Assembly: GCF_014839805.1 (NCBI RefSeq) | Contig: NC_051129.1 | Location: 868,001 to 932,000, forward strand | DNA: 64,000 bases | From: Manduca sexta | Taxonomy: Eukaryota; Arthropoda; Insecta; Lepidoptera; Sphingidae | Reading direction: 5' to 3' | Shown: in pieces, positions 48,990-60,918 of the stretch | Layout: the number at the start of each line of letters is the position of its first letter | Numbering within the stretch: the first letter of the stretch is position 1 | Translations under genes and position numbers: made by a program | Notes under the pieces: generated by a model | The model's database searches: none | Told to the model about the DNA's origin: nothing | The model's input: only the letters and a program-made list of their open reading frames with translations

Positions 48990-49145
48990 CTTGGTCATAA
49001 TTTCACGAACTTGTCACTCCATGTACGACTAATATAAATGCGCTAGTTTATAAAAATGTTTAGACGTTTGTGTTTTTGGATATTTTATAGAGGTAAACGC
49101 AGATACAGCTCAACTGAATTTGATGAATTTTATGAACGATTATAA
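48990..49145 (+). repeat. Degenerate interspersed repeat, group F
   Basis: 'actaatataaatgcgctagt', 'acagctcaactgaatttgat' and 'gaattttatgaacg' follow the decayed consensus 'taatattataaatgcgaaag...ctgaacggattttgatgaa'. Confidence 0.35.
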
Positions 49146-49258
49146 TAAACGATCCTAATTTTAATATTTGATCCCGAGTACTAAGCTATCATAAGTCATT
49201 TGTAAGCAAGTCAAAGATAATGTTATTCTCATCCATTAATTTCCGCGATAGATCTAAA

Positions 49259-49835
49259 AAACGGTGGCGTAGTTGTAGTACGGTACATCATGCTGAGGTC
49301 TCGGGTTCGATCTCCGGGACAAGAAAAGTGATAATTTGTTTTTCTACTCAGTATTAGCCCGGAGTCTGGAATATGTGCTAGATATGGCGATAGGTTCGCC
49401 CCCTATCATAATATCGGACGTTATATATACAGCTGAAAGTGGGTGCATGAGTTACGCCTTTTTAACCCTTCTTTTTAGCCTAGTTGGGTGTGGAACGGAC
49501 TGCCGAGATGAATGTCCGCAGGTTCAAATCCCAAGGGCACACACCTCTGACTTTTCTAAAAAATCATGTGTGTATTCTTTGTGAATTTATCGTTCGCTCT
49601 AACGGTGAAGGAAAACATCGTGAGGAAACCTGCACATCTGAGAAGTTCTCTATAGGAATTTCGAAGGTGTGTGAAGTCTACCAATCCGCACTAGGCCAGC
49701 GTGGTGGACTAAGGCCTAATCCCTCTCAGTAGTAGAGGAGGCCCGTGCTCAGCAGTGGGCAAGTATATAATACAGGGCTGATATTGTTATTATTATAATA
49801 ACCCTTCGGGGATAAAAGGTGTTAGTGTGTGTATT
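49259..49835 (+). repeat. SINE family A, complete but interrupted by a family B SINE
   Basis: A tRNA-like head has an A-box 'tggcgtagttgtag' (49265-49278) and a B-box 'gggttcgatctcc' (49303-49315). The body follows ('cagtattagcccggagtctg', 'gatatggcgataggttcgcc', 'gaaagtgggtgcatgagtt'), and after the insertion the tail 'cccttcggggataaaaggtg' ends in 'gtgtgtgta'. Removing the insertion restores a continuous family A tail. The head is tRNA-derived but cannot fold as a functional tRNA. Confidence 0.85.
49472..49798 (+). mobile_element. SINE family B, complete, with 9-bp target-site duplication
   Basis: The target duplication taacccttc is at 49463-49471 and 49799-49807. The element begins with a tRNA-derived head ('tagcctagttgggtgtgg', B-box 'ggttcaaatccc' at 49521-49532). 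The familiar lepidopteran SINE body follows ('gtgaaggaaaacatcgtgag', 'gaaacctgcacatctgag', 'gtgaagtctaccaatccgca', 'ctaggccagcgtggtggact'). It ends with a LINE-like tail 'cccgtgctcagcagtgggca' and an AT-repeat. Reading frames crossing it (49336-49732) are not genes. Confidence 0.9.
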
Positions 49836-51529
49836 CAATCTAAAAAAGCGACTGACATCGTTTATTCAAATTGGCGTTTAGTTGCGTAAAAAATCATGAT
49901 ATGCCTAGCATAATAACACTTATTACTTCTGGATATAAATGAAATTTACATAAATATAGGACGGCGTGTGGTGTGTCCACGTTGACAGTTAAATACTGCG
50001 CGCCATTCACTTGTGATAAATGACATTTTAACGTCAGTGTGTACATTTAGTGTCAGTAGTGTCATTAGTGATCTGGGTTGTAAGGTTGTAGGGTTTCTGT
50101 ATTTAAGAGCTAAGGGCCTGTCCTATATGTTTATTGCTGTCGTTTGTATTGAAAATGGCGGATTGCGTTATTATTTTTAATTACTGTGAGGTAGAACATT
50201 TAAATTTTGCACATTACCCCAGTTCTGTACAGATGCTACGAATCTATAAGCTATGTTCAAACCTGTTTTGAATTAAGCTGTATTCATTTCTTTAAAATTA
50301 ATGCTAAAAAAAAAATGAAAATATATGAAAAATAAAAATGAAGAATAATATTTATAACGTACAGTCAACCTTATTTTACTATCACAATGAGCGTAACACT
50401 AAAACAGCTAATAGAATTGCAACATGACTGCAATTAAACGCTGTCGCAGTTGTGAACTACAAAGACAAACAAACGCTGTGCACATGCACAGCGAAAAGCT
50501 ACTGTTTACACTCACTCGGACTGCGCTGTCTTTTTAAATTAAATATGGCAGTGGAAATAGTTTAGGGTCCAAAGTAAAATAGAAGCTAGTGCTAGCGTTA
50601 GTTGCAGTCATACGCTAACGAACTTTTTGTATGCGTATTTGACGGCATATTTACAATATGTAGTAATATTTTAAAATTCAATGATTTCGTTTGCGCGAAC
50701 CAGGATAGACCCAGTATTTAGTTTTGTCGTCGAAGTATTGATATTCCAGATATAAGTCATATGCGCCTATTTACGAAAGAACCTATAAAGAAACATTACA
50801 GAATACTTTAAAAGATGGCTCAAATCCCGGCAAAAAGAAGCATGCTCTGACAGCAACTAAACTATCATGTCAATATGGCGGAACACTTCTAACCTCAAAA
50901 ATATTTAACGTCGCAGAAATAATGTACGGCCCTCAGAAGCCATAACTTATCTATTTGTTTGCACAACTGACGTGCCATCACAAAGAAAATTGAGTCTCTC
51001 CTTTTGTGTTTAATGTTTACAAATCTATCAACATCGACCGTAATTAATTAAAACTCTAACAATTCGAAATAAGGTTGAAGTTGCATCGGCAAGTTCGTGA
51101 TTAGGCGGAAAAGTGTAATTTTTTGTTGTTTCAATCCATTGTGCCAAGATAATTTATGTTGTATGACATGTTTGGACCGCCCACGTAGATTGACGTCGTG
51201 ATGGACCGTAGCGAATCGTATTTGTTCTATATTAACATTAATACCCAACAGCATGATGCCACACTGGTATCTCAATGCTTTTTTTATTTAAAGGTTTTCG
51301 TTTCCAATTGAGAGTGGGTTTTTAAAGAGACTGAAAAATTATTTTCTTACTAACGTGGGCGGGGGATGGAATTATTCATTCTCCTGCGTAAAAGATTATG
51401 AGGAATAAAATTTGCGTCTTGAAAACAGTCCTATAATTATTGCCCTCTTAACGAAATGAGGCTGAGTGATCTTCGTTTCCTTTGCCTTTTTATCAAAGGG
51501 AATAAATAATCACATGTTTAAAATATTTT
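49836..51529. other. Intronic DNA with a unique GC-richer patch (50395-50530)
   Basis: The patch includes an inverted repeat cgctgtgca (50474-50482) / tgcacagcg (50485-50493) separated by two bases. No gene or repeat family was found in the rest. Confidence 0.35.
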
Positions 51530-51960
51530 TTACAAATTATTTCTTATTTTTACGCGAATTTAGACATCGTAATAAACCTAGTTTTGGAATTTGATCGCGG
51601 TGTTTTAGTATTTTAATTTTGTCCCGTTTCAGTCTTTGCAGACTTCATGTTCACGGGTAGGACTGATCAATATCTACCTACATACATTCTAAATTATATA
51701 TAAGTATATATATTTTAATTAGGTGATGACGGGCCGATCTACGCAAAATAAGCTCACAGAGTCTTGAAGTCTAGCAGCCGGTATTTTGTGTTCCGATTTA
51801 ATTAAGCGTATTGTAGGTGTTGTACCTTCAACTTTTCGGACGACCTACTCCGTCCGCCCTGTGACCATGAAGGCTGCAATGTATCCGAAACGTTGGGAGA
51901 AAACAAAATACAATAAACCGCAATAAAATCCGAGTACTAGTTTAATTTCGATGTTCATTT
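51530..51960. mobile_element. Repeat family E, complete with long terminal inverted repeats
   Basis: The left arm ('gcgaatttagacatcgtaat', 'tttgatcgcggtgtttt', 'tttaattttgtcccgtttca', 'tgcagacttcatgttcacgg') and the right arm ('gaccatgaaggctgcaatg', 'tccgaaacgttgggagaaaa', 'aataaaccgcaataaaatcc', 'aatttcgatgttca') are reverse complements over about 100-110 bp with moderate divergence. The core is about 200 bp with no coding capacity. This fits a nonautonomous DNA transposon or foldback element. The superfamily is unknown. Confidence 0.65.
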
Positions 51961-52597
51961 TTAGAATTTGAATATGTTTATTTCCTTATCAAGAACCATT
52001 TTTTCTATAGTTTTTTGAAATTCATGATATATTAATGTCTATTTTTTATTGTAGCTATAGAAAACAAAAGTTATAAATGGGTGGTTTATTGTTTTGTTAA
52101 TAACGAGATAAAGCCATTGGAATATAAGCTTTATAGGTTAATACAGTTCAAACGCGAGCGTCTTTAGTTTACGTTTAGATGCAAATAATACATCAATAAT
52201 AGTTGCTATAACGATGAGGTTGTCCTCAAACTCACATTAAGTACATGGATCACGTGACTCGTTGATTTAGAAAAGTTTACATGTGTGGGTTAAAATAGAT
52301 CATGGTGAGCCGTGGGCGGTGCACGGACCCTCATATCACGTAGCGACACAATCTCTTTTGTACCACACCTACAATTCCTAAAAGTGCATAAAATTTATAA
52401 TCTGACTGCGTATGAACACAATATTTTATACTAATATTATTATGGCTTTATTATTCAATGTGATTAACTTCTGTCCTGTCAAATCTCCATGTTTTATTCT
52501 GAAGATTGGCAGTGTATTCGCAAATCTTCTAACTATGTTGATATTCTTAAGTGGTGATCATATTTTACCTGAACCGTTTATAGGATAATTAATGTTA
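51961..52597. other. Intronic DNA, nothing recognised
   Basis: No frame or repeat match. Confidence 0.35.
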
Positions 52598-52610
52598 AGC
52601 CCGCCATAGT
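52598..52610 (+). repeat. Isolated 5' end of family C
   Basis: 'agcccgccatagt' repeats exactly the first bases of the full copy that starts 130 bp downstream (52728-52740). It may be a truncated tandem copy or part of a longer unit. Confidence 0.4.
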
Positions 52611-52727
52611 GTTTTTTTTCCAAATTAATCGACAAATTAGTTTAATTCACATCAAGAATGCGGACAAAGTGGTTCACATCTGGGGGCAGACGAGGTTCCG
52701 CTTTTTGACACTAACGTAATTCGCCAA

Positions 52728-52910
52728 AGCCCGCCATAGTTGCCTACGTAAGTGTGTCGCGTTTCTGGATCAGACTGTATATATTCGGTTCCAATCAGGC
52801 CGGCATAATGTCGATTGGTGGGGTAATCATCTTTCGTCAGTCGACAGTGTATCCGGACTGTACTCCACTTACCACCAGATGCAATGCAGTCGCTCTATCG
52901 TGCCCTTATA
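52728..52910 (+). repeat. Interspersed repeat, family C (full length)
   Basis: 'agcccgccatagttgcctac', 'gtgtgtcgcgtttctggatc', 'ggttccaatcaggccggcat', 'atcatctttcgtcagtcgac', 'actccacttaccaccagatg' and 'tatcgtgccct'. It is the best-preserved copy in the window. An 81-codon frame crossing it is incidental. Confidence 0.75.
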
Positions 52911-53324
52911 ATAACAACCTAGCATTTACTCCAACACTTGCCTATGATACTTTACACAAAAAATACGGATATCACCGCAGCATTATTGTATTGATCTAGA
53001 TTCCATGTTACAATATCTAGATTATAGATCAATGTTGCTACGAAATATCTGCGAATTATACAGCATGGATTAACACATAACTCAAAACAGTATTGTGTCA
53101 GAATGTAATGTCTATACTTTATTATTATTATATCACTTAGGACAAAAAGCCACATTCCTTTTACAAATAAGTATTATTATTTATCAAATTAGTCACAATT
53201 ACAATCCCGGCTTACACCATATTTTAGTAATTTAATGGTAGGAATTAAACAATTATTTATCCGGACAAATAAATATTGTTACTGCATGTGACGTATATCT
53301 ATGCAACCTATACATATTGTAAAA
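52911..53324. other. Intronic DNA, nothing recognised
   Basis: No frame or repeat match. Confidence 0.3.
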
Positions 53325-53535
53325 CAAAGTCCCCTTTTCTTTCTGTCTATATGTTATCGATTTTGTCAAAAACCACTGAACGGATTTTTATGAAATTTGG
53401 TATGGAGATAGTTTAAGACCCTGGAAAGGTGAAAGGCTACTTTCTATCCTAGGAAAATATATAGCGGAACTTTTATGCCGGAAAACTCCTTTACGCAGGC
53501 AAAACTGCGATCAAAATCTAGTATATTCATATAAA
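53325..53535 (+). repeat. Interspersed repeat, group F
   Basis: 'aaaaccactgaacggatttt', 'tatgaaatttggtatggaga', 'gaaaggctactttctatcc' and 'tttacgcaggcaaaactgcg' to 'tctagtatattcat' follow the usual order of this repeat group. Confidence 0.6.
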
Positions 53536-54929
53536 TAGTCAACTAAAACTATCCCCCGGGCCTCCTACTTTAGAGTATGATGTACTTCTTTACATCAAAC
53601 ACGTGTCAGCTGTCAAAACTATTTGATTCCGTTGTGTCATCCTGTCAACCTATCACGAGGAGTGACAGAAGTGCTTTGTTATTCAAAGTCCCAGCCTACT
53701 ACTGTTTCCGAGCAGACGTGGTGGCGCTTACTATTGGCAAGCGTGTTCGTCTGGACAATTATTTATAGAAATTATTACAAAATAACGGTCGGTAGTTATA
53801 ACTTGTATCCCACTGGACTATAATGCGAAGGAAAACCGTCAGAGCTGTGCGTTTGGTCGTTTTCCGGTTTGTTTATATAATAATGTATATTTAAGACGAA
53901 AATCTAGCATAATCTTAGCGATCATTAAGGGGTCTTCCGTAGGGTTCACCATTAATATTTAAACTATACTGTCATACCAAATTTAGTTTTTTTCGTACAA
54001 AATAATTCCAAGACATAAAGTTGTGTATACACAGTGTTTATTTAACTTTTCCTCGGCCACTTACAGTAATTTCCTTGTTTATACCGGCTCACGCGAAGCG
54101 CCGATTACAAACACCAGTGTAACAAGACCCCTCATTTACCTAAACTCTTCGGCAAATTCTAAAGAAACGGAACAATTTATGGCTTTGATAGCTCTAAAGA
54201 TTTTGGTGTATACGAAAGAGCTCTCGATTATTTTGATGCTCATCATTTAGACTTAATTCAAATGAGTTTTTTTATAGCAATTACTGGATATTAAGCCTGG
54301 CTGAGGGGATATGTTTTTTATGATAATTTAATGTAATGTACTAGTATTTGTGTAGTTGTTGACGTTGTGAGTAGTAATAGAATGCTATGGATGTGCTTAT
54401 GGACTTAATTTATTGAGCCTTTAATAGCTTGAAACACTTTGTCATTATACCGATAGTAAAAGCAGTTTAAGTATTATTATCTGAAATAATATAGTCATTT
54501 AAAAGTAAATAATTAAAATTGTAAACTAGAATTTCTGGTGTCCGAAATTTTCTGTTAATAATCTTATCATTTATATATTGCTCCTAGTTAAAAGACGAAG
54601 TCTCAACGAGCCATAATCCTTTATGTTTATGTGGTTATCATGGTGAAATTAATCCAATGGACACTTATTGTTAGCTAATAAAAATATTGCTTACATCTAT
54701 GTATTTGTAGAAGCTTTACATCATAGATTCTTTTACTTTTATAGTATCAATACATGCTATTCTGATTTCAATAGGGCATGTATTTAGGTTTTTAGGTTTA
54801 TATCGATGCGTTTATTTCGGTGTTATTAGTTTGAAGTAGCGCAAGACCTGAACTACTTTCAAATAATAAAATTAATATTGAAATCATGTTTACTATTGTT
54901 AGTTATTATAGAAAATAGACACTCATGCC
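53536..54929. other. Intronic DNA, nothing recognised
   Basis: Overlapping short frames at 53577-53823 and 54023-54250 show no motif. Confidence 0.35.
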
Positions 54930-55145
54930 TTTTATCCCAGAAGGGGTAGGCAGGGCGTGGTGCATTCACTTTTCGCCGTGCGTATTCCGTCCTGTGATGT
55001 GATTAGGGGCGAGCCTATTCCCATATTGGGCACAAATTCTAGACTCCCGGCTGATACTGAATCATGGGACCGCACATATGGCGAAGTGGGTGCCCTGGTT
55101 GCACCTCTACCTACATCTTCGGTGATGAAGTCGTGATGTGTCCTT
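54930..55145. repeat. Inverted pair of SINE family A tails
   Basis: A minus-strand family A copy starts at about 54937 ('atcccagaaggggtaggcag', 'gcattcacttttcgccgtgc', 'cctgtgatgtgattaggggc', 'aaattctagactcccggctg'). At about 55062 it meets plus-strand tail sequence ('catgggaccgcacatatggc', 'gaagtgggtgccctggttgc', 'acctctacctacatcttcgg'). The two tails are reverse complements over about 85 bp. Confidence 0.7.
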
Positions 55146-55170
55146 GTTTGTTTTATGCTTTATTCATCAC

Positions 55171-55312
55171 CCTATATATATCCAGTTCCAATAGGCCGGC
55201 ATAATTGTGTCGATTGCCGAGGGGTAATCAGCTCTCATCAGTCGACATTCCATTGGACCCCACTCCACTTACCACCAGATGCAGTGCGATCTCCTTGCTG
55301 TGCACGTAAAAA
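55171..55312 (+). repeat. Interspersed repeat, family C, 5'-truncated, with A-rich tail
   Basis: 'ccagttccaataggccggca', 'ttgtgtcgattgccgagggg', 'cagctctcatcagtcgacat' and 'ccactccacttaccaccaga' match the copy at 52728. It ends 'tgcacg' followed by an A-rich run (55309-55323), which suggests retroposition. Confidence 0.7.
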
Positions 55313-55619
55313 AAGAAAAAAAATGTAAACTAAAAAATCGTTAATTTACTTCCTACGAAGACTAAAGTTTTCAGATAGTTTGAAACTTGCACTAAACTTA
55401 TGTCCCATTGCTGTAGTATTAATAAGTGACATAACAGCTCCTTTTACGAGAGAGGGTAAAACACGCGTCTCGTGTTACAAAATGTGTCGTAAATGTTCAC
55501 ATAACGCGTCCAAAATAACTTGCAACTTACGGCTACACTATATTAGTGATGGGTCTAAATGTCGACAAATTAGAAACTTCAACATCCATACTTAGTGACG
55601 TAAGTTTTTGGGATTCAGC

Positions 55620-55922
55620 TACTTTCTTAGATATTAAAATTAAACTCTTTTTCGGATTTTGTCGCGGTTTTTATATTTTAATTTTCTCCCGACGTTTCCG
55701 AAGACTGCAGCCTTCGTGGTCACGGAGGGGACTGAGGGGTTGGTCATCCGCAAAGCTAAAGTTACAATATCTATTTGTATTTTACAATTATACATTTTTT
55801 TTTAATTTTTGAGCTATTGGTGGTTCGATCTACGTAAAATGAGCTCACAGTGACTTGAAAACCGCGATAAAATTCGAAAATAGATTAATTTTAATATCTA
55901 ACATTCGCTTTAACGTAAGGAC
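55620..55922. mobile_element. Repeat family E, short copy with terminal inverted repeats
   Basis: The left arm ('agatattaaaattaaactct', 'tttcggattttgtcgcggtt', 'tttctcccgacgtttccgaa', 'gactgcagccttcgtggtca') is matched by an inverted right end ('accgcgataaaattcgaaaa', 'attaattttaatatctaaca', 'ttcgctttaacgtaag') that lacks the inner half. The outer bases match the left ends at 26794 and 27084 ('gcgaatgttag'). Confidence 0.6.
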
Positions 55923-56914
55923 TCATTATACTTCTTTAGATATTTAAACAAATAATGTTTATATTTAGCATATCGCGGGTTCTTGCATTCATTTCAGTTT
56001 ATTTAAGTAAAAATATACCAATTAGATTTTAGAATGACAATATATCCAAATTTCAGTCGTAAATAAATCAAACAATACGCACGCAACGAAGGAATTAAGA
56101 AAAATAACGAGAATTCTTCACACCAACGATGCGCGACGAATCAGTGAAAGTGTCATTTCCAATCTAGCAACATTACCCACTTGTTTATTAGTTTTAAATT
56201 AATTTACAATCTTGGTAATGTGCGAGATAATTTTACTGCTTCCTTTATAACGTGTACTTGATGGAGATAAGTAGAGCTATTTATGTTTTCTAGTTATATA
56301 TTTAGTAATAGTTGGTTTAGTTTAAATGTGATTAAGTTAGGAATTTATTTGTGACGAATATTATTATATATGTGAGAACTAGGAAACGTCAGTTTTTGTT
56401 ATAAAAATGTTCGAATATTACACTAAAAATATGAAAATATTATTGATACAAAGGCAATTTTATATATATAAAACAATTCTAAATAAGATATTTTTTTTTG
56501 TTTGGCAATTTGCGTCTCCACGCCGCCTTAAGTAATTCAGAAATTAGCACTACATCAATACTAATATAACAGCTGTTGATGTCGATATTTTCCCATCTCT
56601 ACCTGGTTATTAATATAGTGACTGGTTTATGTCTGATATTCGAACTAAATGCACGGTTATTTTAAACAAATGCGACATTAAAAATTGATAATGGCTACAA
56701 ACTTTCATAGCTTCCTGTTACGGAGGAATGTTGCTTGTACGAGAAAAAAGCATTGTAACTTGTATGCATCTTATTTATAATATAAAGCTGAAATTTAAAA
56801 ATATGGGTTAGTATCAAAGACATAAAACAGTATAGTTAGTTTTAGACCATAGAAAATTTGTGCTCCAAAAGTTATCACCATTTGGTAATAAGGCGTTGTT
56901 TTATTTAAAACTAG
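55923..56914. other. Intronic DNA, nothing recognised
   Basis: AT-rich, no gene or repeat identified. Confidence 0.35.
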
Positions 56915-57215
56915 CGACCCGCCCCGGCTTCGCACGGGTGCAATGCTGATACTAAATACTCTACAGAAAAACTGTGAACGCTGTATATATAAAAACATAG
57001 CGGCCCGCTCTGGCTTCACACGGGTATAACATAACAAAATAACAGTATTTCTTCACTACTTAATGGATGTTATTATACATATAAACCTTCCTCTTGAATC
57101 ACTCTATCTATTAATAAAAACCGCATCAAAATCCGTTGCGTAGTTTTAAACATTTAAGCATACAAAGGGACATAGGGACAGAGAAAGCGACTTTGTTTTA
57201 TACTATGTAGTGATG
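56915..57215. repeat. Interspersed repeat, group F, with a duplicated start block
   Basis: 'actagcgacccgccccggct', 'tcgcacgggtgcaatgctg' and, 70 bases on, 'agcggcccgctctggcttca', 'cacgggtataac' are two versions of the same start block. They are followed by 'aaccttcctcttgaatcac' and 'aaaaccgcatcaaaatccgt' to 'tttgttttatactatgtag'. Confidence 0.55.
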
Positions 57216-57904
57216 GTGTGACTGATCACCGAGTCTTTAGACATTAATGCAAAAATTACATATCTTCAGAAAATATGCTAATGTGCGCTTTGACGAATCA
57301 TAATATGGAAAAAAATATGAAGTATTCTACATTGGTATTTTGCTATTTCACAGTAGTTTGAGTAACCATCGTATGAACGCAAATTTTTTGAAATATCTTT
57401 CCAATGTTCGCTCTATATAATCTTAGAACTCTTTGGTTCATACTCACATATAGTATTTTTATAGAAATATCTGAGACAGATATGCAGATTTCTTTATAAT
57501 GCAATAATAAACAGTAAATACATAAATCACTTCTAAAAACAGAGGTATCATGGGAACTACTGACTGGTTCCATACCAGAAACACGTCAAAGAAATCCCAA
57601 GAGAGCGACAAATTTACTAGAAAAACATACGCACACCAAAACGTGTTCATTGGCGTGTCTTTAATGGATAATAAATAACGTAAAGCGTTTGAGTTAATCA
57701 TTGAATATAATTTATGTCAAATATGACTTCCTACAAATATCCGGGAGATATATTTACGAACCCCATATCCCTCGCATAGAATACATCGACAAATATAATA
57801 TTTACTGACAATTCTCAATATAGAAACTGATTATAGATCTAATATTTTATATTAGTTACTATTAAGAATAATAAGTTTGCCTTACTCTTCGATATCGATA
57901 TATT
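57216..57904. other. Intronic DNA, nothing recognised
   Basis: No frame or repeat match. Confidence 0.3.
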
Positions 57905-58588
57905 TTATCACTAGCTTCCGCTCGCAGCTTCGCCCGCGTGGATTTCGGACTTCAAAAATGGAGGAGGTGCTCAATTTGTCGGGATGTTTTTTTAAGTATG
58001 GTGGTATGCAGGTGGTCCGATTGTCCTGTCAGGGTCTGATGATGGGATCCTGGTGAAATCGAAGGAAGCTTATAGCATGATTCAGTATTCACGCGTGATG
58101 GCTTATTATTAGCGTATTTCATGTATAACTTTGGTGTTTCTATACCGATTTCTATGATTCTTTTTATGGAATATTTAATAATTTTAACTTTTTAATTAGG
58201 GATGACTGAGAGTGTTATAAACGTAAGAGTAGACAAATATAATGAGAAAGCTTCGAACTGCTAAGCTATTGGGAGTTACACGTGTTATTGTGAGTCAACC
58301 ATAAAAGATAGACATATGCTGTCGTGGGATATTTTTTACATAATTTTAAGGAGAACATTTCCGTCATACATGATTTCTGCGTAGCTTTAACCATTAAGGT
58401 TGCACACGCGACGGGAGCTTAAAAATGGAGTAACTTCTCCCGTTTTCCCAACATTTCCCTTCACTGCTCTGCTCCTATTAATTGTAGCGTGATGAAAAGT
58501 ATACTATAACCAGCACAGGAGTATGACAAATAATTGTACCAAGTTTCGTTAAAATCCGTCGAGTAGTTTTTGTTTCTATAACGGTTAT

Positions 58589-58621
<33 letters not shown>

Positions 58622-58745
58622 AATTTTACTAATTGCATTTTTGGCATCAGTATCGATCCCTAATCACCCCCTGATAGTTATTTTGGAAATATATTTCATG
58701 TACAGAATTGACCTCTCTACAGATTTATTATAAGTATAGATAGAT
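57905..58745 (+). repeat. Composite group F repeats with (ACAG)n microsatellite
   Basis: The first element starts 'ctagcttccgctcgcagctt', 'cgcccgcgtgg' and includes 'aatggaggaggtgctcaatt', 'tgtcgggatg'. A second segment (from about 58395) has 'aaaatggagtaacttctccc', 'gttaaaatccgtcgagtagt' and an (ACAG)n run at 58589-58619, and ends 'tattataagtatagatagat'. All are blocks typical of common lepidopteran interspersed repeats. Confidence 0.6.
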
Positions 58746-58984
58746 TACATCTATAGATGGCATTAGTGGCTATTGTATATAATTTATATACTTGCTTCTT
58801 TTGGATTGCTTACCACATTTGATTGAGTGTGTTCGTTTCTTTTCCGCAATTTTTAAATTGTAAAACTGTTTATTAATTTTCGTCTACTCTTTTTACGTAT
58901 GTATTACCATAATGGAAACTGTGTTGGATTAAGAACTTTAGTTTTCATTCCCTTATTTTTAAGAAAGAAAATAAAAACACTTCA
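58746..58984. other. Intronic DNA, nothing recognised
   Basis: No frame or repeat match. Confidence 0.3.
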
Positions 58985-59195
58985 TGTTGGTATTCCCGAA
59001 GAGGTAGAAAGAGCTGCAACCAGGGCCACCCACGTTTCGCCATGTATTTTCCGTCCCATGATGTGATAGGGTGAGTCTATCGCCATCTTGCGCAGAAATT
59101 CTAGACTCCAGACTTATATTGAGCAATGAAACCAAATATCGTATTGCCCAACCTGGGTTTTGAACCCGGGACTTCAGAGCAGTCAATTTAAATTA
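58985..59195 (-). repeat. SINE family A, near full length
   Basis: It reads 'tattcccgaagaggtagaaa', 'gagctgcaaccagggccacc', 'ccgtcccatgatgtgatagg', 'gagtctatcgccatcttgc' and 'aaattctagactccagactt', then the head's B-box in reverse ('ttttgaacccgggac', 59158-59172). It runs almost end to end on the minus strand. Confidence 0.75.
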
Positions 59196-60918
59196 TAAAT
59201 GTAACTTGTATAAAAATAATTTCTTATTCATAAAATTGAAACTCACTTTCCCCCGGGGACCGAATTCATTTCGAGTCAGAAGTTATAAAAAATGACTAAG
59301 GTCCAAGTTATAATAGAATTAACTTTGAATTTTTATGTGGGTGTCTCTGTTAACTTATTTTGGGAATAATAATAAATAATAATAAAGACAAGGTGATAAT
59401 ACAATATTTGTATTTATTTAATTTACTGTTTATATGAAAATTCGCTAATAAATCGATCAGAATTTTGACGATCGTGATGGGACTACTATATCCTTCCATC
59501 ACGCATGTTTTGACATCACAGGATTTTTGACCAAGACCGTCAAAACACGCTGGACTTTGAATTAAAAACCGTACAAGTACGAGTTGGACTCGAGCATCGA
59601 GAGCTCCGTGCAAACTTGTAGGTAAAGTATCTAAGTATAAATTCAAATATGATAATATTTAGTAATAGTAAATTAGAATTTTTTCTTTTTAAGTCACAAA
59701 ATATGCGACATATCTTCTGATGACTTTGAGTTACAAGTTTGACTTTTCCCATCTAAAAGCAGGTTACGTAGGTTACGTATTTGATATAATTTCAATTTGA
59801 TACCTCTACGCGTTCCTGAGAAAAAGGGCATTGATAGAAAGACATACGATAAAGTAATCCTATAAGGATTCCTCTTGAGGTAGGAAACTCTAAAAACAGC
59901 CTGTCAGCTAACCACTGAAGTGAGTGCATTTAATTGAACTCAGACTTAAGACCCACTGACTCAGGTTGATAGCACTTCAGCTACGCAGCGATTTGCGATT
60001 CGAAGTTCTGCGTGCTTTTGCTGCAGTTAAGTTGTTGATGGAGCGTCCAAACAATTATTTGTTTATAAAGAAGTTATCCTAGTTAATTTAGCTGTTGCAA
60101 GCGGTTACTAAAATCCTAGTCCTAAATTCTAAGTTCTTCTATACTACGCGTATTTGAGTGAAGTATTTTTTCATTGTCAAGTAAGTTGTAAAGCAGTGCG
60201 AGTATATTTTAAAATACATTTAAATATAACAGCCATATTATATTTTAACATTGCCAAGATCGCTGCGTGAATGGGCTACACAAGCTTTGCTTCGAAAAAC
60301 GTGTCTTCTAAACGTTATACACGACTTTAACTTCTAAAATGAAAGGGATACGGTCTTAAATTGTCCCTGTGTAATAATGTTGACAAATCATTCGACTTGA
60401 AGTGTGTGGAGATGATATTATGCGTGGACACGCGCGCGGGGCCCTTGGATTTCTGTGAGAAATTTACTACACTGTAATGTGTGCTGTATTATGCTATGCG
60501 TGCTTATGTAATTAAGGTTTATTTTACATTGACAGAGGTTTTATTAAGAATTTCATAAAAAACGGCTAATCTGGGCCTGTAGTGAAACTGGAATAAGCTC
60601 ACGTCTGTATATTTAATATTAAGAGTAATGGCTTCAAACTCCTTTGCTTTGTGTCTTCCAGTATACCACGCAAAATATTAACAACATTTTACTAAAATTA
60701 TGTTTTGATATCCATTTATAGTCTCAAAATCAATGTAAAGCTACATTACGTTTCAGCCGATATTTTTTACTAAGTACTACAAAACTTTGGAACCAATTGT
60801 CGCTAGTAGTGTTTCCTGACAGATACTACTTTGTGACCTTCAAAAAAGAGCGTATTCCCCCCTAAAAGGTAACGCATCTCTATGCCATGTGATCATTTAC
60901 CATTAGGTAAATCGTTCG
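59196..60918. other. Intronic DNA with a small common repeat motif near 59860-59895
   Basis: 'aatcctataaggattcctct', 'tgaggtaggaaactctaaaa' resembles a short sequence common in Lepidoptera ('tccttttgaggtacggaaccctaaaaa'). No gene was found. A GC word 'gacacgcgcgcggggccc' is at 60427-60444. Confidence 0.3.

Noticed and set aside
49259..49532. Functional tRNA genes at the A-box/B-box pairs
   Set aside because: The acceptor and anticodon stems do not pair and each is followed by a SINE body; the same holds at 21230, 46276 and 59158.
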